64,000 nucleotides of DNA from positions 1 through 64,000 of the forward strand of contig JANXTA010000068.1 in assembly GCA_025356395.1 (NCBI GenBank), given 5' to 3'. A program made the position numbers and the translations under genes. This DNA comes from Betaproteobacteria bacterium. Lineage in GTDB: Bacteria > Pseudomonadota > Gammaproteobacteria > Burkholderiales > Burkholderiaceae_D. A model generated the notes under the pieces. It did not search any database and was not told where the DNA came from. It was given only the letters and a program-made list of their open reading frames with translations. Positions 35,376 to 45,000 of the stretch are shown here, piece after piece; position 1 is the stretch's first letter; the number at the start of each line of letters is the position of its first letter.

Positions 35376-37377
35376 ATGCTCGGCTTGCCTTCGATGCACT
35401 TCGCGGGTTTTCGTGCGGCCTCGAACATGCACAGTCTCGTCGAGAAATTTCAGGAATACAGCACCTGGCGCTTCGAGCTCACGCGAGCGATCGAGGCCTA
35501 TCGGTCGTGGCTGCGCACCGCGCAACTGATCGACCGCGATGTCGACATGCGCGTCTCGCGGCTTCTCGCGCAGCTCGCCGAGGACCGTCTCACGATCGCG
35601 TTCATCGCCGAGTTCTCGCGCGGCAAGTCCGAGCTGATCAACGCCATCTTCTTCGCCGACTACGGCAAGCGCATCCTGCCTTCGGCGGCCGGGCGCACGA
35701 CGATGTGCCCGACCGAGCTGATGTACGACGAGACGCTGCCGCCGTCGATCCGCCTGCTGCCGATCGAGACCCGCGCGCTGCACGCGACCACCGCCGACTA
35801 CCGCGGCCTGCCCGACGAGTGGCAGGTGTATCCGCTCGACACCGGTTCCGGCGACGGCATGCTCGATGCGTTCCGGCAGGTCAGCCTGACGAAGCGGGTA
35901 CCGGTCGAGGAGGCGCAGCGCTACGGACTGCACGACGCCGAGGATCCCGACCACCGGATGTTGATCGACGCCGACGGCATGGTCGAGATCTCCATGTGGC
36001 GTCACGCGATCGTCAACTTCCCGCATCCGTTGCTTGCACAGGGTCTTGTCATCCTCGACACGCCGGGCCTCAACGCGATCGGCACCGAGCCCGAGCTGAC
36101 GCTCAACCTGATTCCCAACGCGCACGCGGTGCTGTTCATCCTCGCCGCCGACACCGGCGTCACGAAGACCGACATCGAGATCTGGCGCCAGCACATCTCG
36201 AAGGCGCGTGGCCGCGGCCGCATCGTCGTGCTCAACAAGATCGACAGCCTGTGGGACGACCTGACGCCGCGTCACGAGATCGACGCGATGATCGAGCGGC
36301 AGGTGGAAAGCTGCGCGAAGACGCTCGAGCTCGACGTGGCGCAGGTCTTCCCGGTGTCCGCGCAGAAGGGCCTCAGCGCGAAGGTCCACAACGACGACGC
36401 GCTGCTCAAGAAGAGCCGGCTGCCGGCCCTCGAGCGCGCGCTGTCGGTCGAGCTGATCCCGCACAAGCAGCAGATCTTCCAGGACATCGTCGATCGCGAG
36501 ATGGGCGAGCTGATCGACAGCACCCGCGGCGTGTTGCAGGCGCGCGTCGCCGGCTTCCATCGCCAGGCCGCCGACCTGCGCGCGCTGCGCGGCAAGAACA
36601 GCGCCGTCGTCCTGCACATGGTCACCCGCGTGCGCTCCGAGAAGTCCGCCTTCGATCGCAGCCTCGTCGCGTTCCAGGCGCTGCGTTCGGTGTTCGCCAG
36701 GACGTCCGGTGAACTTTTCACGGAGCTTGGCGTGACGCCGCTGCGCGAAGAGATCCGCACGACGCGCGAGCGCATGGTCCGGTCGTGGTTCTCCACCGGG
36801 CTCCGCGGCGTGATGGAAGGCTTCTTCGCGAGCGCCCGGGCGCGGCTGGCCCGATCGCAATCCAAGACCGACGAGATCGCCGGCATGGTTTCGGGCATGT
36901 ATCGCAAGTTCGCCAGCGACCACGGGATGATGCTGTCGGCGCCGATGAAGTTTCTCGCTCGCGCGCTACCAGACCGAGGTCGTGCGCGTCGAGGACGTCT
37001 ATCACGACCGCTTCGGACTGGTCGTGATCTTCTCCAACGACCAGCTCGTGCTGACGCAGAAGTTCTTCGAGTCGATCGCGAGCCGGGTGCGCGAGACCTT
37101 CGAGGCGGCGAACCGCGACGTCGAGGCCTGGCTCAAGGCGGTGATGGCGCCGCTCGAAGGTCAGATTCGCGAGCACCAGAGCCAACTGCGGCGTCGGCTC
37201 GATTCGATCAAGCAGATCCAGGACACCAGCGAGACGCTCGAGGAAAGACTCGAGGAAGTAACCATCGGCGAGGTCGAGGTGAGCGAGCTGCTGAACGGCT
37301 TGTGCGATCTCGACGATGCGTTGCAGACCATCCTCCATGCCCGCATCGATGCGGAACAGGGCGCCCTGATCTTTTGA
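35376..37377 (+). pseudogene. dynamin-family GTPase, single-base frameshift
   Basis: A large GTPase of the bacterial dynamin-like group, about 666 residues if the frame is restored. The GTPase domain shows P-loop AEFSRGKSELINAIFF (about residues 90-105), switch threonines in AGRTTMCPTELMYD, G3 VILDTPGLNAIG and G4 VVLNKIDSLWDD. Helical stalk sequence follows. At 36951-36953 (TTTCTC) one extra T moves the sense to the next frame. Deleting it gives MKFSLARYQTEVVRVEDVYHDR and then FFESIASRVRETFEA to the stop at 37377. Without correction the frame runs on into mutY. It is either a real mutation or a sequence error. Genes of this family beside mutM/mutY recur in Betaproteobacteria, with a proposed membrane-remodelling role. 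Confidence 0.82.
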
Positions 37378-38477
37378 AGGCCGATGCAGCGGAGGCCCTC
37401 GATCCACGCGCCATCGATCTCGCCTCGTTCGCGCCCACGCTGATTGCCTGGCAGCGCGAGCACGGTCGCCAGGCCTTGCCGTGGCAGCAGCTCGGTAGCG
37501 ATCGCGACGCGTATCGCGTGTGGCTGGCCGAGGTCATGCTGCAGCAGACCCAGGTCACGGCCGTCATCCCGTTCTACGAACGCTTTCTCGCCCGCTTCCC
37601 CGACGTCGGCGCGCTGGCCACCGCGCCGATCGACGACGTCATGCAGGTCTGGAGCGGGCTCGGCTACTACTCGCGCGCCCGCAACCTGCATGCGGCGGCA
37701 CGACGCGTCGTCGAGGACTTCGGCGGGACGTTCCCGCGCACCGTCGACGAACTGGAGAGCCTGCCGGGCGTCGGGCGCTCCACAGCCGGCGCGATCGCGG
37801 CCTTCGCGCACGGCCGCACGGCCGCCATCCTCGACGGCAACGTCAAGCGCGTGCTCGCGCGCGTCTTTCTGATCGAGGGGGCTCCCGCGAGCAGCGCCAT
37901 GCTGAAGCGCCTGTGGGCCTTGAGCGAATGCTTGCTGCCCGATGGCGACATCGAGCGCTACACGCAGGGCCTGATGGATCTCGGGGCGACGGTCTGCACG
38001 CCGCGCAATCCGACCTGCCTGATCTGTCCGTTCGAGCGCTCGTGTCTCGCTCATCGCGACCATCGCGAGGATGCGTTGCCGACGCGTGTGAAGCGCAAGG
38101 CGGTGCCGCAGCGCAGGGCGCTGATGCTGATGGTCACGCGCGGCGACGAGGTGCTGCTCGAGCGTCGGCCGATGGTCGGCATCTGGGGCGGACTATGGTC
38201 GCTGCCCGAGGCGCCGGTCGACACGCCGCGCGACCTGTTGACGCTCGAACGCTTCGGCGCTGTTGAGTCCTTCGAGGAAGTGCCTGGATTCGTGCACGGC
38301 TTCACACACTTCGTGCTGCACGCGGATGTGATCCGCATCCGTATGCAACGCGGCGGCCCGCCGCAGAAGCTCGAATCACCGCAGGACGACGCGATGCGCT
38401 GGGTCACCTTCGAAGCGCTCGCATCGCTCGGGCTGCCCGCCCCGATCCGCACGCTGCTGGCCACGCTGTCCGCGTGA
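37374..38477 (+). CDS. mutY: A/G-specific adenine glycosylase
   Basis: A 367-residue glycosylase that removes adenine paired with 8-oxoguanine. It shows WLAEVMLQQTQVTAVIPFYE (catalytic Glu), the helix-hairpin-helix LPGVGRSTAGAIAAFAHGR with the catalytic Asp in ILDGNVKRVLAR, and the 4Fe-4S ligands C-x6-C-x2-C-x5-C in VCTPRNPTCLICPFERSC. The C-terminal NUDIX-like domain has ERRPMVGIWGGLWSLPE. TTG 37374 is taken as start: it overlaps the dynamin stop (TTGA) and gives the correct N-terminus. This overlap implies coupling with the upstream gene, which the frameshift would disturb. Confidence 0.95.
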   Translation: MKADAAEALDPRAIDLASFAPTLIAWQREHGRQALPWQQLGSDRDAYRVWLAEVMLQQTQVTAVIPFYERFLARFPDVGALATAPIDDVMQVWSGLGYYSRARNLHAAARRVVEDFGGTFPRTVDELESLPGVGRSTAGAIAAFAHGRTAAILDGNVKRVLARVFLIEGAPASSAMLKRLWALSECLLPDGDIERYTQGLMDLGATVCTPRNPTCLICPFERSCLAHRDHREDALPTRVKRKAVPQRRALMLMVTRGDEVLLERRPMVGIWGGLWSLPEAPVDTPRDLLTLERFGAVESFEEVPGFVHGFTHFVLHADVIRIRMQRGGPPQKLESPQDDAMRWVTFEALASLGLPAPIRTLLATLSA

Positions 38478-38489
38478 CCGTAGGCTTCG

Positions 38490-39137
38490 TCAGACGATGC
38501 CGTGCTGCTTTAGGTAGCGCAGCACGATGTCCAGGCGCGTCGGGCCGTCGGTGAGCGCCATCAGCTTCTGCTTGGCCGACACGGGGATCGGCAGCAACTC
38601 GCAGAGCCGGTTGCCGACCCAGGTCGAGTCATCGAACAGATAGGGCTTGGCGATCAGGAGGGGCAGCGCCTCGTCGTCGTCCGTCTTGCTGGCGTCTTTC
38701 CCCTCGCGGTCGCCTTCGAGCCGCTCGACGATGCGACGCAGGAGCACCTGACAGGGAGCGGCTTCGGACGACACGGCCACCACATGCTCCTCGTCGATCG
38801 GCTCGACGTCGGCGACCAGCAGTCCGTCGGGCTGCAGCCGGCGGGCCACGATGCGGAAGCGTTCGGTGCCGGTGGTCGCGATCTGCAGGACCCCGAGCTG
38901 TTCCATGCTCCAGTCGTCGATCCGCGCGCGGCATCCGATCTCCGCGGTTTCCACGCCGCGTTCGGCCACCTCCTGACCCTTGCGGATCAGGCATACGCCG
39001 AACTCCCCGCTGCCGCGCATGGCGTTGCGAATCATGTCCATGTAACGCGCCTCAAAGACGCGCAGAGGCAGCAGGCCACCGGGGAACAGCACGGTGCCGA
39101 GCGCGAAGATCGGTAGCGGGACGGAGTTGTCGGCCAT
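38490..39137 (-). CDS. LON peptidase substrate-binding domain protein
   Basis: A 215-residue stand-alone Lon N-terminal (substrate-binding) domain with no ATPase or protease part. Key segments are LPIFALGTVLFPGGLLPLRV, FEARYMDMIRNAMRGSGEFG and GVCLIRKGQEV. Such small proteins are common beside mutY/rapZ in this group; the role is unknown. It converges with mutY with a 12-base gap and lies 4 bases downstream of rapZ, so it is probably cotranscribed with it. Confidence 0.9.
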   Translation of the reverse strand: MADNSVPLPIFALGTVLFPGGLLPLRVFEARYMDMIRNAMRGSGEFGVCLIRKGQEVAERGVETAEIGCRARIDDWSMEQLGVLQIATTGTERFRIVARRLQPDGLLVADVEPIDEEHVVAVSSEAAPCQVLLRRIVERLEGDREGKDASKTDDDEALPLLIAKPYLFDDSTWVGNRLCELLPIPVSAKQKLMALTDGPTRLDIVLRYLKQHGIV

Positions 39138-39141
39138 GACT

Positions 39142-40056
39142 TCAGGGTTTTGCGGGTTCGGCCAGCGGGGCCGCGGTCTGCTTGGTCATCCACGCCAGCG
39201 CACGATGCCGCACGAGCACCGGACGCGCTGCACGCAGACGGCGGGCCAGCTCCTCGACGCAATACACCGAGCGATGCTGGCCGCCGGTGCAACCGATCGC
39301 GACGGTGAGGTAGCTGCGACTGTCGGCGGCGTACGCCGGCAGCCAGCGCGTCACGAAGCCCTCGATGTCATCGACCATCGCGCCCACGGCGGAAATGGCC
39401 TGGAGATAGTCGATCACCGGCCGGTCAAGTCCGGTGAGCGGCTTGAGAGTCGGCTCGTAAAAAGGGTTGGGCAGGCAGCGCACGTCGAACACCAGATCGG
39501 CATCCGCCGGCACGCCCTGCTTGAAGGCGAACGATTCGAAGGATAGCGTCAGCGCGGCGCGTTCGTTGCCGATGAAGTCGCGCACCCACTGACGCAGCGC
39601 CTGAGCCGGCAGGCGACTCGTGTCGACCAGGTAGCCGGATCCTTCCAGCGGCTGCAGCAGCGTGCGCTCCTCGTCGATGCTTTCGTCGAGACCGCGCGAA
39701 CCGGCGGCCGGCTCGCTCTGCCATTCGTGCGCCGACAGCGGATGGCGTCGACGGGTCTCGGAATAACGCTGCACCAGCGTCGCGTTGTCGGCGGTGAGAA
39801 ACAGGAGTTGCACATCGTGGCCCTGCGCGCGAAGGGCGGGGAGCAGCGACGGCAGTTCGTGCACCGCCTCGATCCCGGCACGGACGTCGATGCTGACCGC
39901 CGCCCGCTTGACGGCGCGCGTGTCGAGATCGCCGATGACGTCGAGCAGGAAGCGCGCGGGCAGGTTGTCGACGACCGCGTAGCCCGCGTCCTCCAGGACG
40001 TGAAGGGCGATCGACTTTCCGGAGCCGGACATGCCGGTGACGAGGATGACGCGCAT
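39142..40056 (-). CDS. rapZ: RNase adapter protein RapZ
   Basis: A 304-residue nucleotide-binding protein. In E. coli it presents the small RNA GlmZ to RNase E, tuning glucosamine-6-phosphate synthesis. It has P-loop VTGMSGSGKS at residues 6-15, a Walker B-like region around RAAVSIDVRAG, and the conserved C-terminal DVRCLPNPFYEPTLKPLTG plus IGCTGGQHRSVYCVEELARR. It is part of the rpoN-hpf-ptsN-rapZ neighbourhood known across proteobacteria. A psiF-like gene and its terminator lie between this gene and hprK. Confidence 0.95.
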   Translation of the reverse strand: MRVILVTGMSGSGKSIALHVLEDAGYAVVDNLPARFLLDVIGDLDTRAVKRAAVSIDVRAGIEAVHELPSLLPALRAQGHDVQLLFLTADNATLVQRYSETRRRHPLSAHEWQSEPAAGSRGLDESIDEERTLLQPLEGSGYLVDTSRLPAQALRQWVRDFIGNERAALTLSFESFAFKQGVPADADLVFDVRCLPNPFYEPTLKPLTGLDRPVIDYLQAISAVGAMVDDIEGFVTRWLPAYAADSRSYLTVAIGCTGGQHRSVYCVEELARRLRAARPVLVRHRALAWMTKQTAAPLAEPAKP

Positions 40057-40108
40057 GGATCGTTGGGTTTGCTTCGATGCTTCCGGCCCTCACGGTACCG
40101 GAGCTGCG

Positions 40109-40137
40109 AAAAAAAGAAACGGGCCCGAAGGCCCGTT
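40109..40137 (-). terminator. rho-independent terminator of psiF-like gene
   Basis: Stem AACGGGCC / GGCCCGTT (40118-40125 and 40130-40137) with loop TTCG on the minus strand, followed by a T-rich run (40109-40115). It lies just after the psiF-like stop and before rapZ. Confidence 0.9.
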
Positions 40138-40143
40138 CGATCT

Positions 40144-40452
40144 TCAGCCCTTCAGGCAGTCGCTCTGCGCCTTCTTGTAGTCGTCGCCCTTCATGCCCTT
40201 GTTCTTCTTGCTGCACATTGACATCTTCTGCTGCGGCGTCATCGGCGCCGCCTCGGCGACGTCCTGTTTCTTCAGGCAGTCGCTCTGCGCCTTCTTGTAG
40301 TCGTCGCCCTTCATGCCCTTGTTGGCCTTGCTGCAGGCGGCCATGCGGGACTGCGGCGTGTCGTCGGCCCGTGCGGACTGCAAGATGATCGGCGCGGTGG
40401 CGATCAGCGCGGCCAGGCCATGCGCCAAGGTGCGGGTCAACATCCTGTTCAT
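40144..40452 (-). CDS. PsiF-repeat family protein
   Basis: A 102-residue exported protein. A Sec signal (LAHGLAALIATAPIILQSARA) is followed by two PsiF repeats, each with the pattern M..CSK.NKGMKGDDYKKAQSDCLK. Two Cys per repeat may form disulfides. PsiF in E. coli is phosphate-starvation-induced, but its function is unknown. The repeats arise from an exact 54-base duplication 120 bases apart. The gene has its own terminator and separates hprK from rapZ. Confidence 0.9.
   Translation of the reverse strand: MNRMLTRTLAHGLAALIATAPIILQSARADDTPQSRMAACSKANKGMKGDDYKKAQSDCLKKQDVAEAAPMTPQQKMSMCSKKNKGMKGDDYKKAQSDCLKG
40150..40323 (-). repeat. 54-base direct repeat, period 120, inside psiF-like gene
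   Basis: Bases 40150-40203 and 40270-40323 are identical. The copies encode the second halves of the two PsiF repeats. Complete identity at third codon positions points to a recent duplication or ongoing gene conversion. Confidence 0.92.
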
Positions 40453-40596
40453 TGCACTCTCCTCGAAGTGTCCGACTCGCCCGACGCGGCATGCGGGGCA
40501 GCCGGCATTTAAGCATGCGGTCGACCAGAGGGATACGGCTTCTGACCACGCGCGAGACGACGACGCTTGGGCGCGATTGCAACGCGCGCCCGAGCG

Positions 40597-41562
40597 CTAT
40601 TCTTCGGCCTGGCTGTTCTCGTTGAGCGCGGCAGTCTGCCGGATCATGAAGTCGCCGAGCGTATCGACTCCGCGCAGCTGCAGGATGGTGTTGCGTACCG
40701 CCGCTTCGGTCAGGACGGCGATGTTGCGGCCGAGGTCCACCGGGATCACGACCTTGCGCACTTCGATGCCGAGAACGTTCTGCGTCAGCACGTCGAGCGG
40801 CAGCCGCTGGTATTCCTCTTCCATCGTGCTGTGCTTGACCAGGTGCACGATCATCCGCAGCCGCATCTTCCGGCGCACCGCCGTCTCGCCGAAGATCGCC
40901 TTGATGTCGAGCAGGCCGAGGCCGCGCACTTCGAGCAGGTTGGCGAGTAGCTTCGGGCAATGGCCTTCGATGGTGTTCGGCCCGATCCGCGCGAGCTCGA
41001 CGACGTCGTCGGCGACCAGGCCGTGGCCGCGCGAGATCAACTCGAGCCCGAGTTCGCTTTTCCCAAGGCCCGATTCTCCGGTGATGATGATGCCGACGCC
41101 GAGCACGTCCATCAGCACGCCGTGCATCGTGGTCCGGTCGGCGAGCGTCTTCGCGAGGTAGGCGCGGATGGACTCGATGATCTTGACGGCCGGGCAGGTC
41201 GAGGCGAGCAACGCGATGCGCGCGCCTTCGCAGGCTTCGAGGAATTCGGCCGACGGCGCGATGCCGTCGCCGTAGATGATCGCCGGGGGCGGGCGTTCGC
41301 TGAGATCCTGCAGCCAGTTGCTCCGCCGGCGGTCGGACAACATCGCGAAGTAGTCGACCTCGCGCCTGCCGATCACCTGGATGCGATTCGGATGGATCAG
41401 GTTGTAGTACCCGATCAGGTCGGTGGCCGCGAGATGCGCTTCCTTGAACGCGCTGTCGGCCTTGGCGCGGGCCTCGGGATCGGCCTCGGCGGCTTCGTCG
41501 ACCACCCACGAGAGACCGAGCGCCTCGCGGTTGTCCTCGAACAGCTTGCGGACCGTGGACAT
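40597..41562 (-). CDS. hprK: HPr kinase/phosphorylase
   Basis: A 321-residue bifunctional enzyme that adds and removes phosphate on Ser46 of HPr. It has Walker A GESGLGKSELGLELI at about residue 155 and the HprK signature DIKAIFGETAVRRKMRLRMI. The N-terminal domain begins RKLFEDNREALGLSW. In Betaproteobacteria it partners with a partial PTS involved in regulation rather than sugar uptake. ptsN is directly upstream, which supports that role. No HPr gene is seen in this window. Confidence 0.96.
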   Translation of the reverse strand: MSTVRKLFEDNREALGLSWVVDEAAEADPEARAKADSAFKEAHLAATDLIGYYNLIHPNRIQVIGRREVDYFAMLSDRRRSNWLQDLSERPPPAIIYGDGIAPSAEFLEACEGARIALLASTCPAVKIIESIRAYLAKTLADRTTMHGVLMDVLGVGIIITGESGLGKSELGLELISRGHGLVADDVVELARIGPNTIEGHCPKLLANLLEVRGLGLLDIKAIFGETAVRRKMRLRMIVHLVKHSTMEEEYQRLPLDVLTQNVLGIEVRKVVIPVDLGRNIAVLTEAAVRNTILQLRGVDTLGDFMIRQTAALNENSQAEE

Positions 41563-41597
41563 CGATCAGGCGATCGACGACGCGGTGGTCCGCTCGA

Positions 41598-42068
41598 TCA
41601 CGCCGCGGGCCTGAATGGTTCCCAGTCGATCAGCAGGCGGTGGACGCTGCCGGCATCGGGCGCCGAGATCAGCAGTTCCCGGAACGCGGGGTCCGAGAGC
41701 ATCTGCGCGAGTTCGGAGAGGATCTCGAGATGCGCCTGCGTCGCCTGCTCGGGGACCATCAGGAACACCAGGATGGCGACGGGCTTGCCATCGGGTGCAT
41801 CGAAGGGAATGGGATCGGACAGGCGGATGAACGCCGCGATCGGCTCGCGCAGGCCCTTGATGCGGCCGTGCGGAATCGCGACCTGCTGGCCCAGCCCCGT
41901 GGAACCGAGCCGCTCGCGTGCGAACAGGCTGTCGAAGACCTTGCTGCGCGCCAGGCCCTGGTTGTTCTCGAACAGCAGCCCCGCCTGTTCGAAGACGCGC
42001 TTCTTGCTCGACGCCTCGAGGTCCAGAACCACGTTCGTCGAGGGAAGGAGCTTGCCGATCAGATTCAT
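41598..42068 (-). CDS. ptsN: nitrogen PTS EIIA component
   Basis: A 156-residue EIIA(Ntr) phosphocarrier that regulates targets such as potassium transport and sigma-54-linked functions. The phosphorylated His is at about residue 67 in GQQVAIPHGRIKG. The N-terminus MNLIGKLLPSTNVVLDLEAS is typical. ATG 42068 is preferred; ATG 42074 gives two extra residues. It lies 35 bases before hprK and downstream of hpf and rpoN on the same strand. Confidence 0.94.
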   Translation of the reverse strand: MNLIGKLLPSTNVVLDLEASSKKRVFEQAGLLFENNQGLARSKVFDSLFARERLGSTGLGQQVAIPHGRIKGLREPIAAFIRLSDPIPFDAPDGKPVAILVFLMVPEQATQAHLEILSELAQMLSDPAFRELLISAPDAGSVHRLLIDWEPFRPAA

Positions 42069-42147
42069 GTACATAACCACCCGATGCGTCGCGAGAGACC
42101 GACGTGGGGTCACCTCCGATGTCCGGCCAATAGCAAAAGAGGGCGGA

Positions 42148-42153
42148 TTATAG
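42148..42153 (-). promoter_or_regulatory. -10 promoter element upstream of ptsN
   Basis: TATAAT on the minus strand, about 80 bases before the ptsN start, in the hpf-ptsN gap. No convincing -35 box is seen at 16-18 bases. It suggests that ptsN-hprK has a promoter separate from rpoN-hpf. Confidence 0.45.
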
Positions 42154-42223
42154 ACGCAAGAAACACGCGTCCATCAGAGACTGTCGCAGGCGTGTCCGCC
42201 CCGCGACAGTCCAGGTCGTAGCG

Positions 42224-42544
42224 TCAGGCGGCGACCTGTCGCTTCAACGGCTCGACGTTGTGCGCCTGGATGCATTCCTTGTGCTTCACGACCTGGCGGT
42301 CGAGCTTGTCGACCAGCATGTCGATCGCGGCGTAGAGGTCGGTGTCGGTCGCCTCGCAGTGGAGGTCCTTGCCGCGCAGGTGCAGGTTGATTTCAGCCTT
42401 CTGTCGCAACTTCTCCACCGTCAGTACCACGGTCACGTCGATCACCTGATCGAAGTGTCGCCTCACCCGGTCCAGTTTGTTCATCACGAATTCGCGAATT
42501 GCCGGCGTCACGTCGAGATGATGTCCGCTGATGGTGAGGTTCAT
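42224..42544 (-). CDS. hpf: ribosome hibernation promoting factor
   Basis: A 106-residue HPF/YfiA-family protein that binds the 30S decoding site in stationary phase. It has [40 protein letters not shown] and [20 protein letters not shown], all typical. It is slightly longer than E. coli HPF (95) but lacks the C-terminal dimerisation domain of long HPF. GGAG before ATG 42544 fixes the start. It lies directly downstream of rpoN, the standard position. Confidence 0.96.
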   Translation of the reverse strand: MNLTISGHHLDVTPAIREFVMNKLDRVRRHFDQVIDVTVVLTVEKLRQKAEINLHLRGKDLHCEATDTDLYAAIDMLVDKLDRQVVKHKECIQAHNVEPLKRQVAA

Positions 42545-42619
42545 GGGCCACTCCTTCAAAGAAACTGCGAGGGAAAGTGGAACGCGATGCCGCGCATAAA
42601 GAAGGTGGCTGCGTCCCGT

Positions 42620-44152
42620 TCAGAGAGTCTTACGAAGACTGACAGGCGGTATCCGCAAAGATTCTCGGTATTTCGCAATTGTTCGCCTGGCCACGACGAT
42701 ACCCTGCTCCCCGAGCATCTGGGCGATCTTGCTGTCGGACAAAGGCTTCTTGGCGTTCTCCGCGCCGACCAGTTGCTTGATCAGCGCGCGGATGGCGGTC
42801 GACGACGCGGCGCCACCGGCGTCGGTGGCGACGTGGCTGCCGAAGAAGTACTTGAGCTCGAAGACGCCGAGCGGTGTGAGCATGAACTTCTGCGTCGTGA
42901 CCCGCGACACGGTGGACTCGTGCAAGCCGAGCGTGTCGGCGATCTCGCGCAGCACCAGCGGACGCATCGCGACTTCGCCGTGCGTGAAGAAGCTGCGCTG
43001 GCGCTCGACGATCGCCTCGGCGACCCGAAGGATCGTGTCGAAGCGCTGCTGGACGTTCTTGATCAGCCAGCGCGCCTCCTGCAGCCGCGAGCCCATGTTG
43101 GCCGCGCCATCGGTGCCGCGCTGCTCGCGCAGCACGCGTGCATAAGCCTGGTTGATCGACAGCTTCGGCATCACCTCGGGGTTGAGGAAGGCCTGCCAGT
43201 TGTTGCGGACCTTCTTGACAATGATGTCGGGCACGACGTAGTTGGACTCGTGCTTGGCGAAGGCCCGCCCGGGATGCGGCGCGAGCTTCTTGATCAGCGC
43301 GTGGGCGTCGCGCAGCAGGTCGTCGCTGCACTGATAGATGCGGCGCAGGCGCGTGAAGTCGCGGGCGGCCAGCAGCGCGAGATTGCCGGTGACGAGCCGC
43401 AGGGCCAGATCGCGAACCGCGGGCGTCGCCTCGCGGGTCGGGCTGGTGTCGAGACGGCGCAGTTGCAAGGCAAGGCATTCCGACGCGCTGCGAGCGCCGA
43501 TGCCCGGCGGGTCGAAGCTCTGCAGCAGCGTGAGCGCGGTCGACAGCTCCTGCTCCTCGATGTCGAGCTCGTCGGGCAGCATCGCGAGGATGTCCTCGAG
43601 CTCGTCGCCAAGATAGCCCTCTTCCTCGAGCGCCTCGATCAGCACGGCGACCAGACCGCGGTCGCGTTCGTTGAGCTTCTTGAGTGAGAGCTGCCCAAGC
43701 AGATGCTCGCGTAGCGTGACGGTGGCGGTGTTGACGTGCGCGAGATCGCGGTCGTCTTCCTCGCCGTCGTTGCGGCGTTCGCTCGAATTCCAGTCGGTCG
43801 CGGCCAGGTCGTTGTTGCCGCGTTCGCCGCCTTCGAAGTCGATGACCGTCGGCGTCTCGATCTCGGAGCCGTGATCGCGGGCCGCGTCGGACGACACGTC
43901 ACCGGTGTAGTTGGACGACGACGCGTCGAAGTTCTCGTCGGCGCTGTTGCGCTTCAGCGTGCCGTCGCCGCTCAGCTGTACCGCCGAATGCATGGGATCG
44001 TCGATGCGCTCGAGCAGCGGGTTCTCCGCCAGAGCGATCTCGATCTCTTGGTTCAGTTCGAGGGTCGACAACTGCAGCAGGCGGATCGACTGCTGCAGCT
44101 GGGGGGTCAGCGCGAGGTGCTGCGAGACGCGAAGTTGGAGGACTTGCTTCAT
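42620..44152 (-). CDS. rpoN: RNA polymerase sigma-54 factor
   Basis: A 510-residue alternative sigma factor needing AAA+ activators. The Gln-rich region I ([20 protein letters not shown]) is followed by an acidic variable region II, the core-binding domain, the HTH ([20 protein letters not shown]) and the RpoN box [12 protein letters not shown] near the C-terminus. It lies between lptB and hpf, as in most proteobacteria. Start ATG 44152 matches the family N-terminus. Confidence 0.97.
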   Translation of the reverse strand: MKQVLQLRVSQHLALTPQLQQSIRLLQLSTLELNQEIEIALAENPLLERIDDPMHSAVQLSGDGTLKRNSADENFDASSSNYTGDVSSDAARDHGSEIETPTVIDFEGGERGNNDLAATDWNSSERRNDGEEDDRDLAHVNTATVTLREHLLGQLSLKKLNERDRGLVAVLIEALEEEGYLGDELEDILAMLPDELDIEEQELSTALTLLQSFDPPGIGARSASECLALQLRRLDTSPTREATPAVRDLALRLVTGNLALLAARDFTRLRRIYQCSDDLLRDAHALIKKLAPHPGRAFAKHESNYVVPDIIVKKVRNNWQAFLNPEVMPKLSINQAYARVLREQRGTDGAANMGSRLQEARWLIKNVQQRFDTILRVAEAIVERQRSFFTHGEVAMRPLVLREIADTLGLHESTVSRVTTQKFMLTPLGVFELKYFFGSHVATDAGGAASSTAIRALIKQLVGAENAKKPLSDSKIAQMLGEQGIVVARRTIAKYRESLRIPPVSLRKTL

Positions 44153-44166
44153 GAGGGTCGCCGGTT

Positions 44167-45000
44167 CTACATCCGGAAGTGTTCGCCGAGATACACCCGG
44201 CGCACGCTCTCGTCACCGACGATCTCGTCGGGCCGACCCGACGCGAGCACCGATCCTGCATTGATGATGTACGCGTGATCGCAGATGCCGAGCGTCTCGC
44301 GCACGTTATGGTCGGTGATCAACACGCCGATGTCGCGGGACTTCAGGAAGCGGACGATGCGCTGGATCTCGATCACCGCGATCGGATCGATTCCCGCGAA
44401 CGGCTCGTCGAGCAGGATGAAGCGCGGCGACGTGGCCAGCGCCCGCGCGATCTCGACGCGCCGCCGCTCGCCGCCCGACAGCGACAACGCGCTGTTGGTG
44501 CGCAGATGCGTGATCTGCAGATCTTCGAGCAGCGCTTCGAGCCGCGTGTCGATCTCGGTCCGGGACAGCGACTTGCCGCGATCGTCGCGTTGCAGTTCGA
44601 GCACCGCACGGATGTTGTCCTGCACATCGAGCTGGCGGAACACCGACGCTTCCTGCGGCAGGTACGAGAGGCCGAGGCGCGCACGGCGATGGATCGGCAG
44701 GCGCGTCAGCGAATTGCCGTCGAGCGTGATCGAGCCGGCGTCGGCGCCGACCAGCCCCAGCATCATGTAGAAACAGGTGGTCTTGCCAGCGCCGTTGGGG
44801 CCGAGCAGCCCGACAACTTCTCCGCTGCGCACGGTGATCGAGACGTCCTGCACGACGGTGCGCTTGCCGTAGGTCTTCTTGAGGTTGCGGGCCTCGAACA
44901 CGGACGTCGATGCGCCGAGCGAGGTCGCGCCATCGCTGTCCGCGGTGCGCGACGTTGCGACGGACGGCTCGACTCGCGTGGCTTCGGCGACGTCCATCAA
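44167..45000 (-). CDS. lptB: LPS export ABC ATPase LptB
   Basis: A 277-residue ATPase that powers extraction of LPS by LptFG. It has Walker [21 protein letters not shown], signature [18 protein letters not shown] and Walker [21 protein letters not shown]. An N-terminal extension of about 35 residues ([17 protein letters not shown]...) precedes the usual start [13 protein letters not shown]. coli LptB has 241 residues. The start overlaps the lptA stop by four bases, so the extension is probably real. Confidence 0.95.
   Translation of the reverse strand: MMDVAEATRVEPSVATSRTADSDGATSLGASTSVFEARNLKKTYGKRTVVQDVSITVRSGEVVGLLGPNGAGKTTCFYMMLGLVGADAGSITLDGNSLTRLPIHRRARLGLSYLPQEASVFRQLDVQDNIRAVLELQRDDRGKSLSRTEIDTRLEALLEDLQITHLRTNSALSLSGGERRRVEIARALATSPRFILLDEPFAGIDPIAVIEIQRIVRFLKSRDIGVLITDHNVRETLGICDHAYIINAGSVLASGRPDEIVGDESVRRVYLGEHFRM

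Noticed and set aside
35343-38477. A true dynamin-MutY fusion protein
   Set aside because: The middle of the open frame has no family similarity, while the adjacent frame restores both the dynamin C-terminus and the overlapping mutY start. A frameshift explains it better.
40150-40323. CRISPR-like repeat
   Set aside because: There are just two copies, both inside a coding sequence, and they encode a known protein repeat. No array or cas gene occurs anywhere in the window.
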